A program made the position numbers and the translations under genes. Shown here piece after piece: positions 1 through 9,737 of a stretch of DNA of 64,000 nucleotides; the first letter of the stretch is position 1, and every line of letters starts with the position of its first letter. Where the stretch lies: positions 1,054,001 to 1,118,000 of the forward strand of contig JAUTXW010005178.1 of NCBI GenBank assembly GCA_030620095.1, read 5' to 3'. A model generated the notes under the pieces. That model ran no database searches and was not told where the DNA came from. It was given only the letters and a program-made list of their open reading frames with translations. Origin of the DNA: Kuschelorhynchus macadamiae. Its lineage: Eukaryota; Arthropoda; Insecta; Coleoptera; Curculionidae.

Positions 1-1244
1 AAGTATGATATAGAGTTAAAATAATGTTACAATTTCGAGGTAGGGGAATAAAATGGTGGCCAAATACACTGTTTAAAAAATTAAAGTGAAAAAAGCTCAT
101 ATTGAAATGAGTTCAATTTTTGCAGAAAAAATTAAACATGATATAGGGATATACAGGTAATTTTTTTTAAAAATCAGGATAAAAAACTACTTATTCAATT
201 TATTTTAAATTATGTTTAAAAATCAAGTGTGGAATAAGTAGAAGCTGGTAAAATATTGGCAAATATGGCGTCCAATAAAACATTTTAAGATAGTATAGGT
301 ATATGTTACTAAGTGGTTATGTACGAAACTAAATTGAGTCACACTTTACTAATCCTAATAAAACGAAAGATTGAAACGAGGGAAGTTAGGAAATTTACCG
401 ATTTTTTTAGATGTGGGCCAGTTTGTAACAATTTTAAATAAATATTCCGGATCTATATACTCCGACTGATATACCTCAAAAACCATTTTAGTACACAAAA
501 TCCTTTTCTTCATTTTTTATATTTACTACCTACAATATGTTGGCAGATATCGGCAGAAAAATTCATTTTTGAATCTTTCTTCCATTTTTTTTACTTATAA
601 AACCTCTTGAAGTGTAACCTTTCTACTAGTTCAGAAGACGGGTACTAGGTGTTTACAAAATCGGAATCCACCCCCGTTTAATATTAGTACTGGTAGAGCG
701 CCCCAAACGTCTAAGATTTGCACTTATTCTTAAGGATTTGTCACCCTCCTCCCCTTAAAAACTAGAAGCACGCCCTATATACTGATGTTATATAAATAAA
801 AAAAATCAAAAATGAAATTGGAAAAGTAATTGAACATTTAATTACAACTTACCAGTAATTTGTAATTGGATTAATGATGTTTAGGTAAATTGTAGTTTAA
901 TAATTAATAATTACTTTATTAAAGTATTTATGCCCAATTTTGTTCGTTATTTACTTTAAAACTCCGCATTATTGAATGATATTTATTTCAAAATAACTAT
1001 TAATAAAGTAGTAGATATATTTTAGGATATCTGCTGAACTTCACAATTTTTCTTTCCTCGTAAAAGGGACGAATTTCACCGTAAACGCAGTGTGTGTATC
1101 GTGCTTATAAACATCTTCATCTTAAAAAATCACTTTCAATGTTGAGCATCAATACGTTGAATAGGTCTTTCAACATCGAAGTTCGGATCTGAGAATAGTT
1201 AAGAGTGGATAGTATGAATTTTTAGTATTTCCAGGACTATATAA
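1..1244. other. A+T-rich noncoding stretch
   Basis: I see no open frame of useful length and no protein family on either strand. The sequence is A/T homopolymer-rich, with isolated short transposon-like phrases such as a GCCCTATATACTG segment near 772. Its origin is unknown; old decayed repeats are the simplest reading. Confidence 0.5.
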
Positions 1245-2049
1245 CCCCGTTTTCAAAGTTGTATCAGGCGGATTTTGATGAAGTTGAACGTTTCAGAATG
1301 ATTGGTTAACTGGTTTTCAATCGTGGCATCAATTTAATGCGTAATATCACATGGTATAGATATACGGGGTGCAAAATTATGTAAAATGTGAATAAATGCG
1401 TTTTGATTCGTCATTCGATTTTTACGGTCTAGGATGAAAACCAAAAAAATGATTTCACCGATTTTTGAAACAACCTTTTTTTCCAGGGATACGATTTTTT
1501 TGTTGAAAATTGATTTTTGTTAAACAAAAACTTGTATTTTTCATTGGCTATTCGATCCCACTGTCCTTATGTTTACCACATTGTCACATGTATCCACACG
1601 AAACGTAACATGCTTCTGTTATACAGGATATCCCCTAAAATTGCGGACATCCATTGAAAGCAAAACTTCCTTTTTTTCTACAAAGTTTTGCCATGCACAG
1701 ATTACTATAACGTAGTTTTGCTGAGACTAAACTTCACTGGAAACACAGTGTATAAAATAATCGTTGTAATTTTCTTGTTTAAGATTATTAGTCACATTAT
1801 AATCGGGACGGTTGCGAATTTATAGCCATCATCTTACTTACAGAAGATACAGTGTGACTAAAAGCATACGTTTTTCTGGCCCCAAAACATCTTAACTCTT
1901 TATTGAAACAATATTACTTGAATATACAGAGTGTGTATCATCTAACGAATGAGTTTTGGTAGAAAATTATTCTATTGTATACAGTAGCAACATTTAGGTT
2001 TAAATAAAAATCTCAACTTCAAGAAAAAAAAACACTAAAATAACAATAA

Positions 2050-2690
2050 ATAAAAAAAAAATCCTAGTGATTTAAACCACCTTTCATTAAAGACTATTAA
2101 AGATCCTACTCAATATATCCCTATTAACATTCTCTAAATCTTCCACATTCACGACCTCATTGTCAAGCTGCCTCAGCAATAATTTCATTCTATACAGAGA
2201 TGCTTAATTGGATTTAGATGTGTAGATCTGGCAGGTCATTTAGATACAAAACAAGTTCTGTCGTATCATCTTTCACAACTCCTCCCCACCACCTATATTC
2301 TCCTCTTTTTCTCTTTATTATCTTCACTCTATTCCGAAACACGACCATCTGAAACAAACATATTAAATTCACATTCATCTACAAACATACATGTGCTCCA
2401 TTCTGCGATTACCCAGTACGTATGCCCAGCAGATCTTTGTCTTCGAGCAACACGTCTTGTAAGTAGAGAGGGTAACTTGCCCTTCTTCTCGCATACATTT
2501 CTCTAGAACAAAAGCGTCTTCTAATAATTTGAGATAATGCCTCCATATCAGTTACTGCTCTAAGTGGTGTCGCATTTGACGTACTGACCTGAAAATACGG
2601 TTATCCTCGCAAGCAGTGTTATGTTTTAAGTGTCCCCCTCTGCGTGCTCTATATGTCACTCCTTCTATGATCTCTTGTCTGGAAAACCTA
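2050..2690 (-). pseudogene. Tc1-like transposase, degenerate
   Basis: Reading the minus strand, several Tc1/mariner landmarks occur in the right order. An EDNRIFRSVR segment near 2600 corresponds to the HTH linker region. DECEFNMFVSDGR (2341-2380) corresponds to the second catalytic-Asp region, where family members read DE..F.L...DGR. PARSTHLNPIKHL (2203-2240) corresponds to the PARSPDLNPIEHLW block that carries the third catalytic acid; here the expected SPDLNP is STHLNP. The blocks lie in different frames and are separated by stops, so no protein can be made. In living relatives the enzyme cuts and pastes the element at TA targets. The identification rests on motif order rather than on a continuous alignment. 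Confidence 0.7.
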
Positions 2691-2756
2691 ACAAGTTACT
2701 ATGTCAGTTGCTGCATCATGAAGCCTCTACATTCAATTATTAAGGTAAGTATTATA

Positions 2757-3200
2757 TTTTGAAACAAAAGTTAACTCTTATATTTGAAGAGTTAAGAAAA
2801 TGGTTAAATTAGAAAAGTTGTAGGGGTTGTCATGTAGTTTTAGCAAGTGGATACAAGATTTCCCAAAAACACTTGGTTGTAGTCAACTCAATTTTTCGTA
2901 ACGAATTCAGCTGTTTATATATTAGTTTTATTATTCTATTTTATAATTAACAACATTTCTTTTTTCACCTCAAGTTCGGGATATTATTGAATATTTACTA
3001 CTTCCGGTGAAGAATAATAAAAACTAATACAGAAATGTGCGAAGCGTTTTCTTCCAAGTGATGCTGTTTAGATTCCATAGTCATTCAAAAAAATCTAAAT
3101 ACCCTTTTTTGAGACACCCTGTATACATAAAATTAAAATTGCTAAAACTACACGACAATCGCTGCAATTTTTTTAATTTAACCTTTTAACTAACTAAAAC
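2757..3200. repeat. MITE-like inverted repeat
   Basis: About 55-60 bp at 2790-2850 (ending GTAGTTTTAGCAA) is matched in reverse complement by 3148-3197 (TTGCTAAAACTAC onward). The interior, about 300 bp, is noncoding and includes an ACACCCTGTATAC phrase at 3114-3126. The structure is that of a small nonautonomous TIR element nested in the larger relic. Confidence 0.5.
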
Positions 3201-3663
3201 ATAGAATATACCCTTTCGGTCAAAATGTAACGTAGGAACAATTATATCAATTAGCCAAAAAGAAACACACAGTCGTGTTTAAGGAATTTAATTTTCAGCA
3301 GGAAATATGCATCTTTGGATAAAAGGATATTTCAAAAATCGGTGAATCCTATACCGTCAAAATCCAATCAAATTATCAATTATTTATTTAGAATGGGACC
3401 ATCAAACATTTTAGGACATTTTACATCACTTCAGTTTGTGCCCTGTATATCCGTACCATCTAACACTCACCTTAAGTTGGTACGCCGCGCCGATTCAAAG
3501 CCAGTCAACCAATCATTCCCAAAAGTTCAACTTCATCAAAATCCGCATATTTTTTAAGATAGACAACTTTAAACATCCGTTCATCACTCTCGTTCTGAAA
3601 AGAAAAATTTTGCTGACGTTTCGCCAATCACAAATATTTTTCCATCCGTGCAGGAGTACAAAT

Positions 3664-3666
<3 letters not shown>

Positions 3667-3720
<54 letters not shown>

Positions 3721-3751
3721 CATATATATATATATAGTTATATATATATAT
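3667..3751. repeat. (TA)n microsatellite, left flank of DNA transposon
   Basis: This is an almost pure TA repeat with two short interruptions (TTTACA and AGT). It abuts the left terminus of the transposon at 3752. A matching TA tract abuts the right terminus at 12316, so the element sits inside a TA microsatellite. Confidence 0.9.
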
Positions 3752-3786
3752 CGATAGTTAAAGTGCAAAACCTCGTAAGTCGATTG
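3752..3786 (+). repeat. Left TIR of the unassigned transposon
   Basis: The terminus begins CGATAGTTAAAGTGCAAAAC and continues CTCGTAAGTCGATT. It is the reverse complement of 12281-12315 apart from one base. Two degenerate copies of the internal AAAACCTCGTAAGT motif follow in inverse orientation at 3939-3954 and 3982-3995. Confidence 0.85.
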
Positions 3787-4202
3787 TTATAAATTTTACA
3801 GGAGATGCAAAAAACGGTTAAACGATTTTAAGTGAGAAAATTGAAAAACTTTTCTAATGGAAAGAATATGATTTCTGAAGCATTTTCTGGGGATATAAAT
3901 AATTTTTAAAAATTCTTGCTTTTTAAAAAATGAATCTACTTACGTGGTTTTGACTTACATTTCTTAAACTTTTTGCAAAAACTTAAGAGGTTTTGTAACG
4001 AAATATAAATTATTATAATCAATAATGATAACCAAATTAATGGAATATGTTAAGTAAATAAATACAAAGACAAAATTGACCAAAGCTGTTTATTCAGAGA
4101 ATACAAAAATAAAAACTAGTACCTATGTAACAAAATCCTATAGTTTTAATATTATGGAAAAAATTTTTTTTTCTCAACTTTCATGGAACTGATCTTAGGT
4201 TA

Positions 4203-4544
4203 TTATTTTTCTTGACTAATAAGGCTGTCATAAAATGACCTGTAGTCCTCCGGAATAAACTGTTTTAATTCCTGGAGGTGTTGAAACTTATCGGGTTTAA
4301 TTTTTAGTGGTTCAGAATACAACGACGAAACCATCATAATATCAATGTCTTTATTTTTTTGCTTACGTCTTGTTAGTGGAGTCCAAGCGTCTTCAAAAGT
4401 TATTTTAAACTCAATGGTGCCATCAACCCGATATGCTAAACATCTTAGATCCGTCACTTTTGGATCATGAGTCCTATTGCCTGGCCGAATAGAAGTGTAG
4501 GAATTTAAAACGGAATATTTTTTAAAGAAAGTGTGAGAAAGATA
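4203..4544 (-). pseudogene. C-terminal part of the unassigned transposon protein, cut off by the LINE
   Basis: The minus-strand frame begins YLSHTFFKKY, includes SIRPGNRTHDPKVTDLR and ends near IPEDYRSFYDSL before a TAA stop at 4203. These are the C-terminal blocks I know from a widespread arthropod repeat-associated protein family, where a LSH.FF...SIRPG....DP.VTD.R block directly follows a YEV motif. Here the YEVH that should precede it lies at 9738-9749, on the far side of the LINE. Removing the LINE rejoins YEVH to YLSH in the same frame, which fixes the insertion point. The fragment has no start of its own; the codons read upstream of 4545 come from the LINE tail. Confidence 0.8.
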
Positions 4545-5102
4545 ATTCAAATTCAAATTCAAATTCAAAAATAGTTTATTTGTCATATGATATCATTAGC
4601 ATTTTACATACATAGGTTCTTAATACAAAATTTACATGATTTACATGACAAAAAGGGTGAGCCTCTCGATTATAAATAACCGTTCGCAATTACACCAAGC
4701 GGACTCAGAGCAATTGTGAGGCGCCCTACATTGATCTTTTTATATAGAAATTATTAGATATATCAGTTTTCCATTACTAAAACTAAGCATTTTCAACAAC
4801 TTTAAATATATTAGATTTTCTAACCCTATATAATCCTAAATTAAACCTAAAAAAAAATTCACCATAATAAGGTAAAGCCGAGGGTAAAGCAGCAGGGGGA
4901 ACAGGAAGGCGCAAAAAATATCCGACGAGGGGGCTGCAGAGGAGCAGAAAGGAAACCACGAAACCATGCAGGGCGCGTTTTGTCGGAGAACTTTATAGTG
5001 TTTTAGTTTTTTCTTTTAATTAATTTTATTTTAACATTTTTTTTTTTTTTTTTTTAAATTGGCAATTGATGTAGCTATATAATTATATTGAAATGAATTG
5101 AG

Positions 5103-8027
5103 TTAATTAGTTAATGTTCTTTGTTCTAAAAGTAGTTTTTTCCTTGTGTGTTCAGAATAACTTTTTATAGAAAGATTCTTAATGTTAGTTGGTAAGGCAT
5201 TCCACATTTTAATGGCAACGAATGTAAAAGATCTTTGAAAGGCCGCTGTTCTATGTAAAGGAACCACAAAGTTTTGAATATTTCTAGTTCCTTGAGTGCG
5301 AGGAAAATTGGAAAAATTTTGGCTTAAATATTCTGGTTGATTTTTTTTTATTACTCTGTATATAAATTTGTACATATGATGTTTCCTGCGATTTTCCATG
5401 TTGAGTATAGCAGCTTCATTTAGATAAGGTGTTATATGATTTCTATACGGAACCTCATATGAAAACCTGACACAAGAATTTTGTATTTTTTGAATTATTT
5501 TTTTCGTGCGTACCGTTAAAGAATCTCCATACACAATATCACAATAGTCAAACAGTGAAATAATTAGACTCTCACACAAAAGGTATTTCTGTTTGGATGT
5601 TAGAAACTGTTTTAATTTATAGAGTTTTTTAAGACGTAAGTAAGCTGATTTTGCTTTATTTTTTACATGAGATTCGAAGGTTAGGGCATCATCGAAAGTT
5701 ACGCCCAGATTTTTAGCCTCTCGAACAATTGGAATTGGGTTATTACTGATGGATATTTGTAGGTTTTGCTGGACGGCATTTCTGACAACGGCATTATTTC
5801 CTATGACTAGAATGTGCGATTTTAAAGGATTAAATTTTAGATTGTGATTTTCGGCAAAGGATTCTATGTTTTCTAAGTCCGCGAGGAAATGTTCCTGTAC
5901 TGTATTAACGTTCTGGTTGTTAATGGGTATATATATTTGTGAGTCGTCTGCATATTGCTGAAGCTCTGCATATTTAACCACTTTAAACATATCCGCGACG
6001 TATATTGAAAACAGTAATGGTGACAAAATCGAACCTTGTGGAACTCCTTGTGTAATAGGCAAAAACTGGGAGGCAATCTTTTCAGCCCCCTTAGAGACTA
6101 TCACTTTGCTTTGGCGGTGGTGTAAATAGCTAGTTAAAAAGTTTATCGCATTTTCCGATAATCCATAATAGTGTAATTTTGCCAGTAGCATTTTGTGATT
6201 CAAGGTGTCAAAGGCTTTACTGAAATCTAAAAGCGCCATGCATGTACAGTTTTTTTCTTCTTCATTTAGGCGAATTTTGTTCACGATGTTTACTAAACTG
6301 GTAGTAGTGCTATAATTTTTTCGAAAACCTGATTGGCAAAACGGTACTATGTTATGTTCTTCTGAAAAAGCCGATAATTGAGAAAAGATGTGTTTTTCGA
6401 TTATTTTAGACACTGCTGGTAAGATACTTATCGGTCTAAAATCCTTAAATTCTACAGGATCAGCGATTTTGGGAATTGGTTTAATTACTGCTTTTTTCCA
6501 TAACATTGGATATATATTTTCTAAAATACATGTATTTATTATATTAATTAGAGGTTTTATACAAAAAGGTAAACACAATTTCAGATCTTTTATAGAATAA
6601 GCGTCAACACCAATAGCATTTGATGAGATACTTGAAATAATTTTTAAGAGCTTTTCTTTGGTGATAAGATTAAATTCTAAATCTGCGTCGACAATTCTGT
6701 TATTAGTATAAAAATTTATCAAAGGCTGTGAGGTAGTGTCTGGTAGATTGTTAACAGACTGAAAAAAATTGTGAATACCTGAAACATCAAGCAAATTTTC
6801 AGGTAGTTCAGTGCTGTTTTTATTCCTAGTAAGGTTTAATTTATCTGCCGCTGACCAAAACTCTTTACCCTTTTTTAATGATAATTGATTAAAATACGTT
6901 ATTTTTTCTCGAGTAATTGCATGCTTCGTGTAGTTTTTTAATTGTCTATAATAATTTAGATGTGTTTCTTTTTTAGATTTTAAGTATCTGCGATGCGAGT
7001 TATCCCTTAACTTCATTAACGATTTAATGTTATTGGTTATCCATGGGGTAAAGGGTTTTTCGCGGATCTTTTTTATTCTCAACGGAATATGTTTATTTAG
7101 GTGACCAAGTATCTGAGTATTAAATATATTAATTTTTTCTTCAACGTTTTGCGAATAATAGACATTATCCCACTGTATTATTGAGCCATCAAGATAAAAA
7201 TCATTTTCGTTTATATTTTTGTAGTCACGATATTTAATATGTTTTAAAAAATTATCTATTTTGGGCATATTAAAAACTGTATAAATTAGGTTGTGATCAG
7301 ATAAGGATTCAGATATTCCCAATGACTTTGCTCGCAGTGATATTAATTCTTTACTTGCTATTATTACGTCAATTAGACTGGATGTATTTGTAGTGTGATT
7401 TACTCTAGTAGGCTCTGTAATACGTTGCGAAATATTGAATGTCTCCAAGATGCTAATTAATTTTTCTAAGTATACTGTTTGAATTAAAAAATCTATATTT
7501 AAATCCCCCGCTAAAATTATATAATCATAGTGGGGATATATCATTGACAAAATATCTTCCAGGTTGTCAAGGAAACATGGTATACTTCCAGAAGGAGGCC
7601 GATATATGTTTAGCAAAATATATAACTTGTTTTTTATTTTAAAACCAATGTCAACAAACTCAAAACTCTCAAACGTAAGGTTAAAATTGACTTTCAGCAG
7701 ATTTAATTTTTTCTTGACATACAGTGCCACTCCACCTCCCCGGCCGTTCCTATCTTTTCTTAGCAATTTATAGCCTGGAATATATAGCGAGGCACTTTCA
7801 AAATTTGGGCTGAGCCAAGTTTCTGTAAGGCAGCATATATCGAAATCGTATTCAGACATATACTGTGTAAACTCGTCGAATCCTGTATTTATTGATCTAA
7901 TATTTAAATGACCAACTGAAAAATTATTTTTGCTATCCGACAGCGCCAAGATCTCGTCATCCATCCCACAAAGCACCCTCACCCGCAACTCCCCCAAGAT
8001 AGACCATGCGCCCCCTGCCCGCTGCAA
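5103..8027 (-). CDS. LINE ORF2: endonuclease and reverse transcriptase
   Basis: The 974-residue frame has no internal stop. The N-terminal third is an APE-type endonuclease: HLNIRSI near residue 40, TETWLS, AGDLNID, and SDHNLI before residue 250. The reverse transcriptase follows: FRPISILPAVSKIIEKHI, SGFRKNYSTTTSL, LDFSKAFDTLNH (catalytic Asp), GVPQGSILSPLLFSIY, and YADDSQIYI with the catalytic Asp pair. A C-terminal region with an AKNLGVTFD motif and a closing FVAIKMWNALPTNIKNLS block is typical of the jockey/CR1/L2 assemblage. There is no RNase H domain. The product nicks target DNA and reverse-transcribes the element RNA from the nick. The most upstream ATG at 8027 is used here; an ATG about 21 codons later, just before DDEILALSDS, is an equally good start. 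The intact frame suggests a young copy. Confidence 0.92.
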   Translation of the reverse strand: MQRAGGAWSILGELRVRVLCGMDDEILALSDSKNNFSVGHLNIRSINTGFDEFTQYMSEYDFDICCLTETWLSPNFESASLYIPGYKLLRKDRNGRGGGVALYVKKKLNLLKVNFNLTFESFEFVDIGFKIKNKLYILLNIYRPPSGSIPCFLDNLEDILSMIYPHYDYIILAGDLNIDFLIQTVYLEKLISILETFNISQRITEPTRVNHTTNTSSLIDVIIASKELISLRAKSLGISESLSDHNLIYTVFNMPKIDNFLKHIKYRDYKNINENDFYLDGSIIQWDNVYYSQNVEEKINIFNTQILGHLNKHIPLRIKKIREKPFTPWITNNIKSLMKLRDNSHRRYLKSKKETHLNYYRQLKNYTKHAITREKITYFNQLSLKKGKEFWSAADKLNLTRNKNSTELPENLLDVSGIHNFFQSVNNLPDTTSQPLINFYTNNRIVDADLEFNLITKEKLLKIISSISSNAIGVDAYSIKDLKLCLPFCIKPLINIINTCILENIYPMLWKKAVIKPIPKIADPVEFKDFRPISILPAVSKIIEKHIFSQLSAFSEEHNIVPFCQSGFRKNYSTTTSLVNIVNKIRLNEEEKNCTCMALLDFSKAFDTLNHKMLLAKLHYYGLSENAINFLTSYLHHRQSKVIVSKGAEKIASQFLPITQGVPQGSILSPLLFSIYVADMFKVVKYAELQQYADDSQIYIPINNQNVNTVQEHFLADLENIESFAENHNLKFNPLKSHILVIGNNAVVRNAVQQNLQISISNNPIPIVREAKNLGVTFDDALTFESHVKNKAKSAYLRLKKLYKLKQFLTSKQKYLLCESLIISLFDYCDIVYGDSLTVRTKKIIQKIQNSCVRFSYEVPYRNHITPYLNEAAILNMENRRKHHMYKFIYRVIKKNQPEYLSQNFSNFPRTQGTRNIQNFVVPLHRTAAFQRSFTFVAIKMWNALPTNIKNLSIKSYSEHTRKKLLLEQRTLTN

Positions 8028-8849
8028 AACCCATACTATTTATAACAAAAAATATACACAAAAAACATAAAAAATAAAAAATATGTATAGTGAAAAACTG
8101 CATGTTGGATAACATGTAAAGCCGCCCATAAAATTGTTATGTTTTATGTTGCATTATATTTAATAATATTTACTCACTATCAATTATCTAACAATTTCTT
8201 CCATAAAAACCATGGAACCCAAAGCAAAAATTGGCAGTATTTCTTAAAATCTATAACATCAAACATTTCTAATTTAGTTGTAATCAAAAATATAAGAAAA
8301 AAAAAAGCAATTAATCTACTGTATTTATTATCTTACCATATCTTAGATAAGAACCATGCAGAAGCACATAGAAACCGAAAACAAAAATTAGCAATATATC
8401 TTAAAATTTATAACATCAAACATTCCTAATTTAGTTGTAATCAAAAATACAAGAAAAAAAGAGCTGAAGAGCAGAAATGCTTCTGATTATAATCATGTTA
8501 TTAAATATCGACAATTGATAGTTAAATTTTATTTAAACGAATTTAAAGATTTTGCGGTTATATAATTTCAAGGGAATCTCCAAAACCTTCACAATTACAC
8601 ACCCAGATAAAAAAACTAAACCAGCAAAGAACTAAACAAATATAGCACCAGTACTGGCATTTTCACATATATAGAAATTAGAGATATTTTGGCGTAGAAA
8701 TGGATAGGTACACCATTTTTTTTAACGAACTAAAATGATTTTTATTTGTCAATAGATTTACTCAACGATAGTATGCATCAGTATATAAATACACTTACAT
8801 AATTATGCCAAGATCTATATTCCACTTTTTCCCATAAAAGAACATTACA
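8028..8849 (-). other. Long inter-ORF spacer of the LINE, with a tandem pair
   Basis: This stretch of 822 bp separates ORF1 from ORF2 and has no convincing frame. About 110-120 bp at 8200-8310 is repeated at 8345-8465; both copies share AACATCAAACATT and AATTTAGTTGTAATCAAAAA. An inter-ORF gap this long is unusual for two-ORF LINEs, whose ORFs normally overlap or nearly touch. A decayed insertion or a lost ORF segment are both possible. Confidence 0.55.
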
Positions 8850-9524
8850 TTACCGAGCATTTTCCACTGCAGTCACTGCACTAAGTTCATTGTGATCTGA
8901 AATTCTGTGTACCACATCATTCACTTTTATATAAATAACACCATTTAAAATCCAAGTATTTTTACTTGTAAATTTATTTAGAGCACTTTTAAATATTTCA
9001 AGGCGCGTCCTCGTCAAGTCTTCCTTGATAACAATTCCACTGTTTTTAAGATGTTTACGAGCCTTTAGTACCGATAAACGAGCGGTATCTGTGAAAAAAC
9101 GCACTAACACGGCCGGAGGTTTTTCATTCGGGATTTTGGATACGACCCGATGGCATTTTTTAATGTCACCTTTGTCAATGTTTATTTTTAACTTGTTATT
9201 AAAAATATTAAGTACCTCGGAATTGACATCTTCTTTATCTTGTACTGGCAGGCCGAAAATGCGCAGGTTAAGCCTGCGCGACGACTGCTCCTGGGAATCG
9301 ATAATTTTATTTTGTTTAATATTATCGTTTTCTAAATTCACTATCCTCTTCTCAAGGGCACTGATCAATTTTTTTTGTTCCTTAAACTTTTCCTCAAACT
9401 GCTTTTCTATTATTTGAGCCACTTTGTCGGCAATTTCTTGTAAAAATTTTTCATTGAACGTAGACAATATCGTTGATCTGATTTCACGAAGGTCAGTCGA
9501 TGACAAACCCATGATGGCGGCCAA
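8850..9524 (-). CDS. LINE ORF1: coiled-coil nucleic-acid-binding protein
   Basis: The 224-residue frame has no stop. Residues of about 20-80 form a heptad-like, Lys/Glu/Ile-rich coiled coil. A SRRLNLRIFGLP segment then starts an RRM-like fold, followed by KCHRVVSK, PPAVLVRFF and KEDLTRTRLEIFKSA, the C-terminal domain. This is the L1-ORF1p type of layout (coiled coil, RRM, CTD) also found in several arthropod LINEs. By analogy the protein trimerises, coats the element RNA and acts as a nucleic-acid chaperone. The start is the first ATG, 213 bp inside the LINE 5' end. It has no CCHC knuckles, unlike jockey-type ORF1 proteins. Confidence 0.85.
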   Translation of the reverse strand: MAAIMGLSSTDLREIRSTILSTFNEKFLQEIADKVAQIIEKQFEEKFKEQKKLISALEKRIVNLENDNIKQNKIIDSQEQSSRRLNLRIFGLPVQDKEDVNSEVLNIFNNKLKINIDKGDIKKCHRVVSKIPNEKPPAVLVRFFTDTARLSVLKARKHLKNSGIVIKEDLTRTRLEIFKSALNKFTSKNTWILNGVIYIKVNDVVHRISDHNELSAVTAVENAR

Positions 9525-9737
9525 TTCTACGAATCGATGAGATTTTTAGTTTTGCAGCGTTAGCCGACAGATTTGAGAAAACTAGTACACTCACATTGAA
9601 GAGAGGCCTCTAAAATACATTATGAAGAACAAAACTAATTGATTGCAACCATAAAGAATACTTAAACACTTGACTTTCTGCAGAGCGACCCCACAACACT
9701 TCCTATCACGACAGCGTCATCTATCTCCTGAATGAAA

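Larger units (their letters stand above)
1245..3580. mobile_element. Long-inverted-repeat element around a dead Tc1-like transposase
   Basis: The stretch 1250-1545 reappears in reverse complement at about 3246-3575. Shared blocks include GCGGATTTTGATGAAGTTGA, GAATGATTGGTT, TTCACCGATTTTTGAAA and a GTTGAAAATT-type block, in the same order and spacing, with roughly 70-75% identity by eye. The two arms enclose a minus-strand Tc1-like transposase relic (2050-2690) and a smaller inverted-repeat insertion (2757-3200). Between the left arm and the transposase (1550-2050) I see only A+T-rich sequence and a phrase resembling an ACAGGGTGTCC transposon end near 1620. The layout is that of an IR-rich Tc1/mariner-type element, but the arms could also be two opposed copies of a nonautonomous repeat. 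The ends are not sharply defined. Confidence 0.5.
4547..9737 (-). mobile_element. Apparently full-length non-LTR retrotransposon (jockey/CR1/L2-like group)
   Basis: The element runs right to left: a short 5' leader (9525-9737), ORF1 (9524-8850), a long spacer, ORF2 (8027-5103) and a 3' UTR of about 550 bp. It ends in a (TTTGAA)n-type tail, seen on the plus strand as TTCAAA repeats at 4547-4567. Such microsatellite tails instead of poly(A) are known in CR1/L2/I-type LINEs. Both ORFs are open. The insertion interrupts the last exon of the surrounding DNA transposon between codons for YEVH and YLSH. The flanks allow a target duplication of only about 2-3 bp (AT or AAT). The clade is judged from ORF features, not from a tree. 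Confidence 0.85.

Noticed and set aside
3436..3792. Open frame with a run of alternating Tyr/Ile near 3670-3750
   Set aside because: It is the translation of a TA microsatellite. The same holds for the frames at 12218-12586 and 63156-63362.
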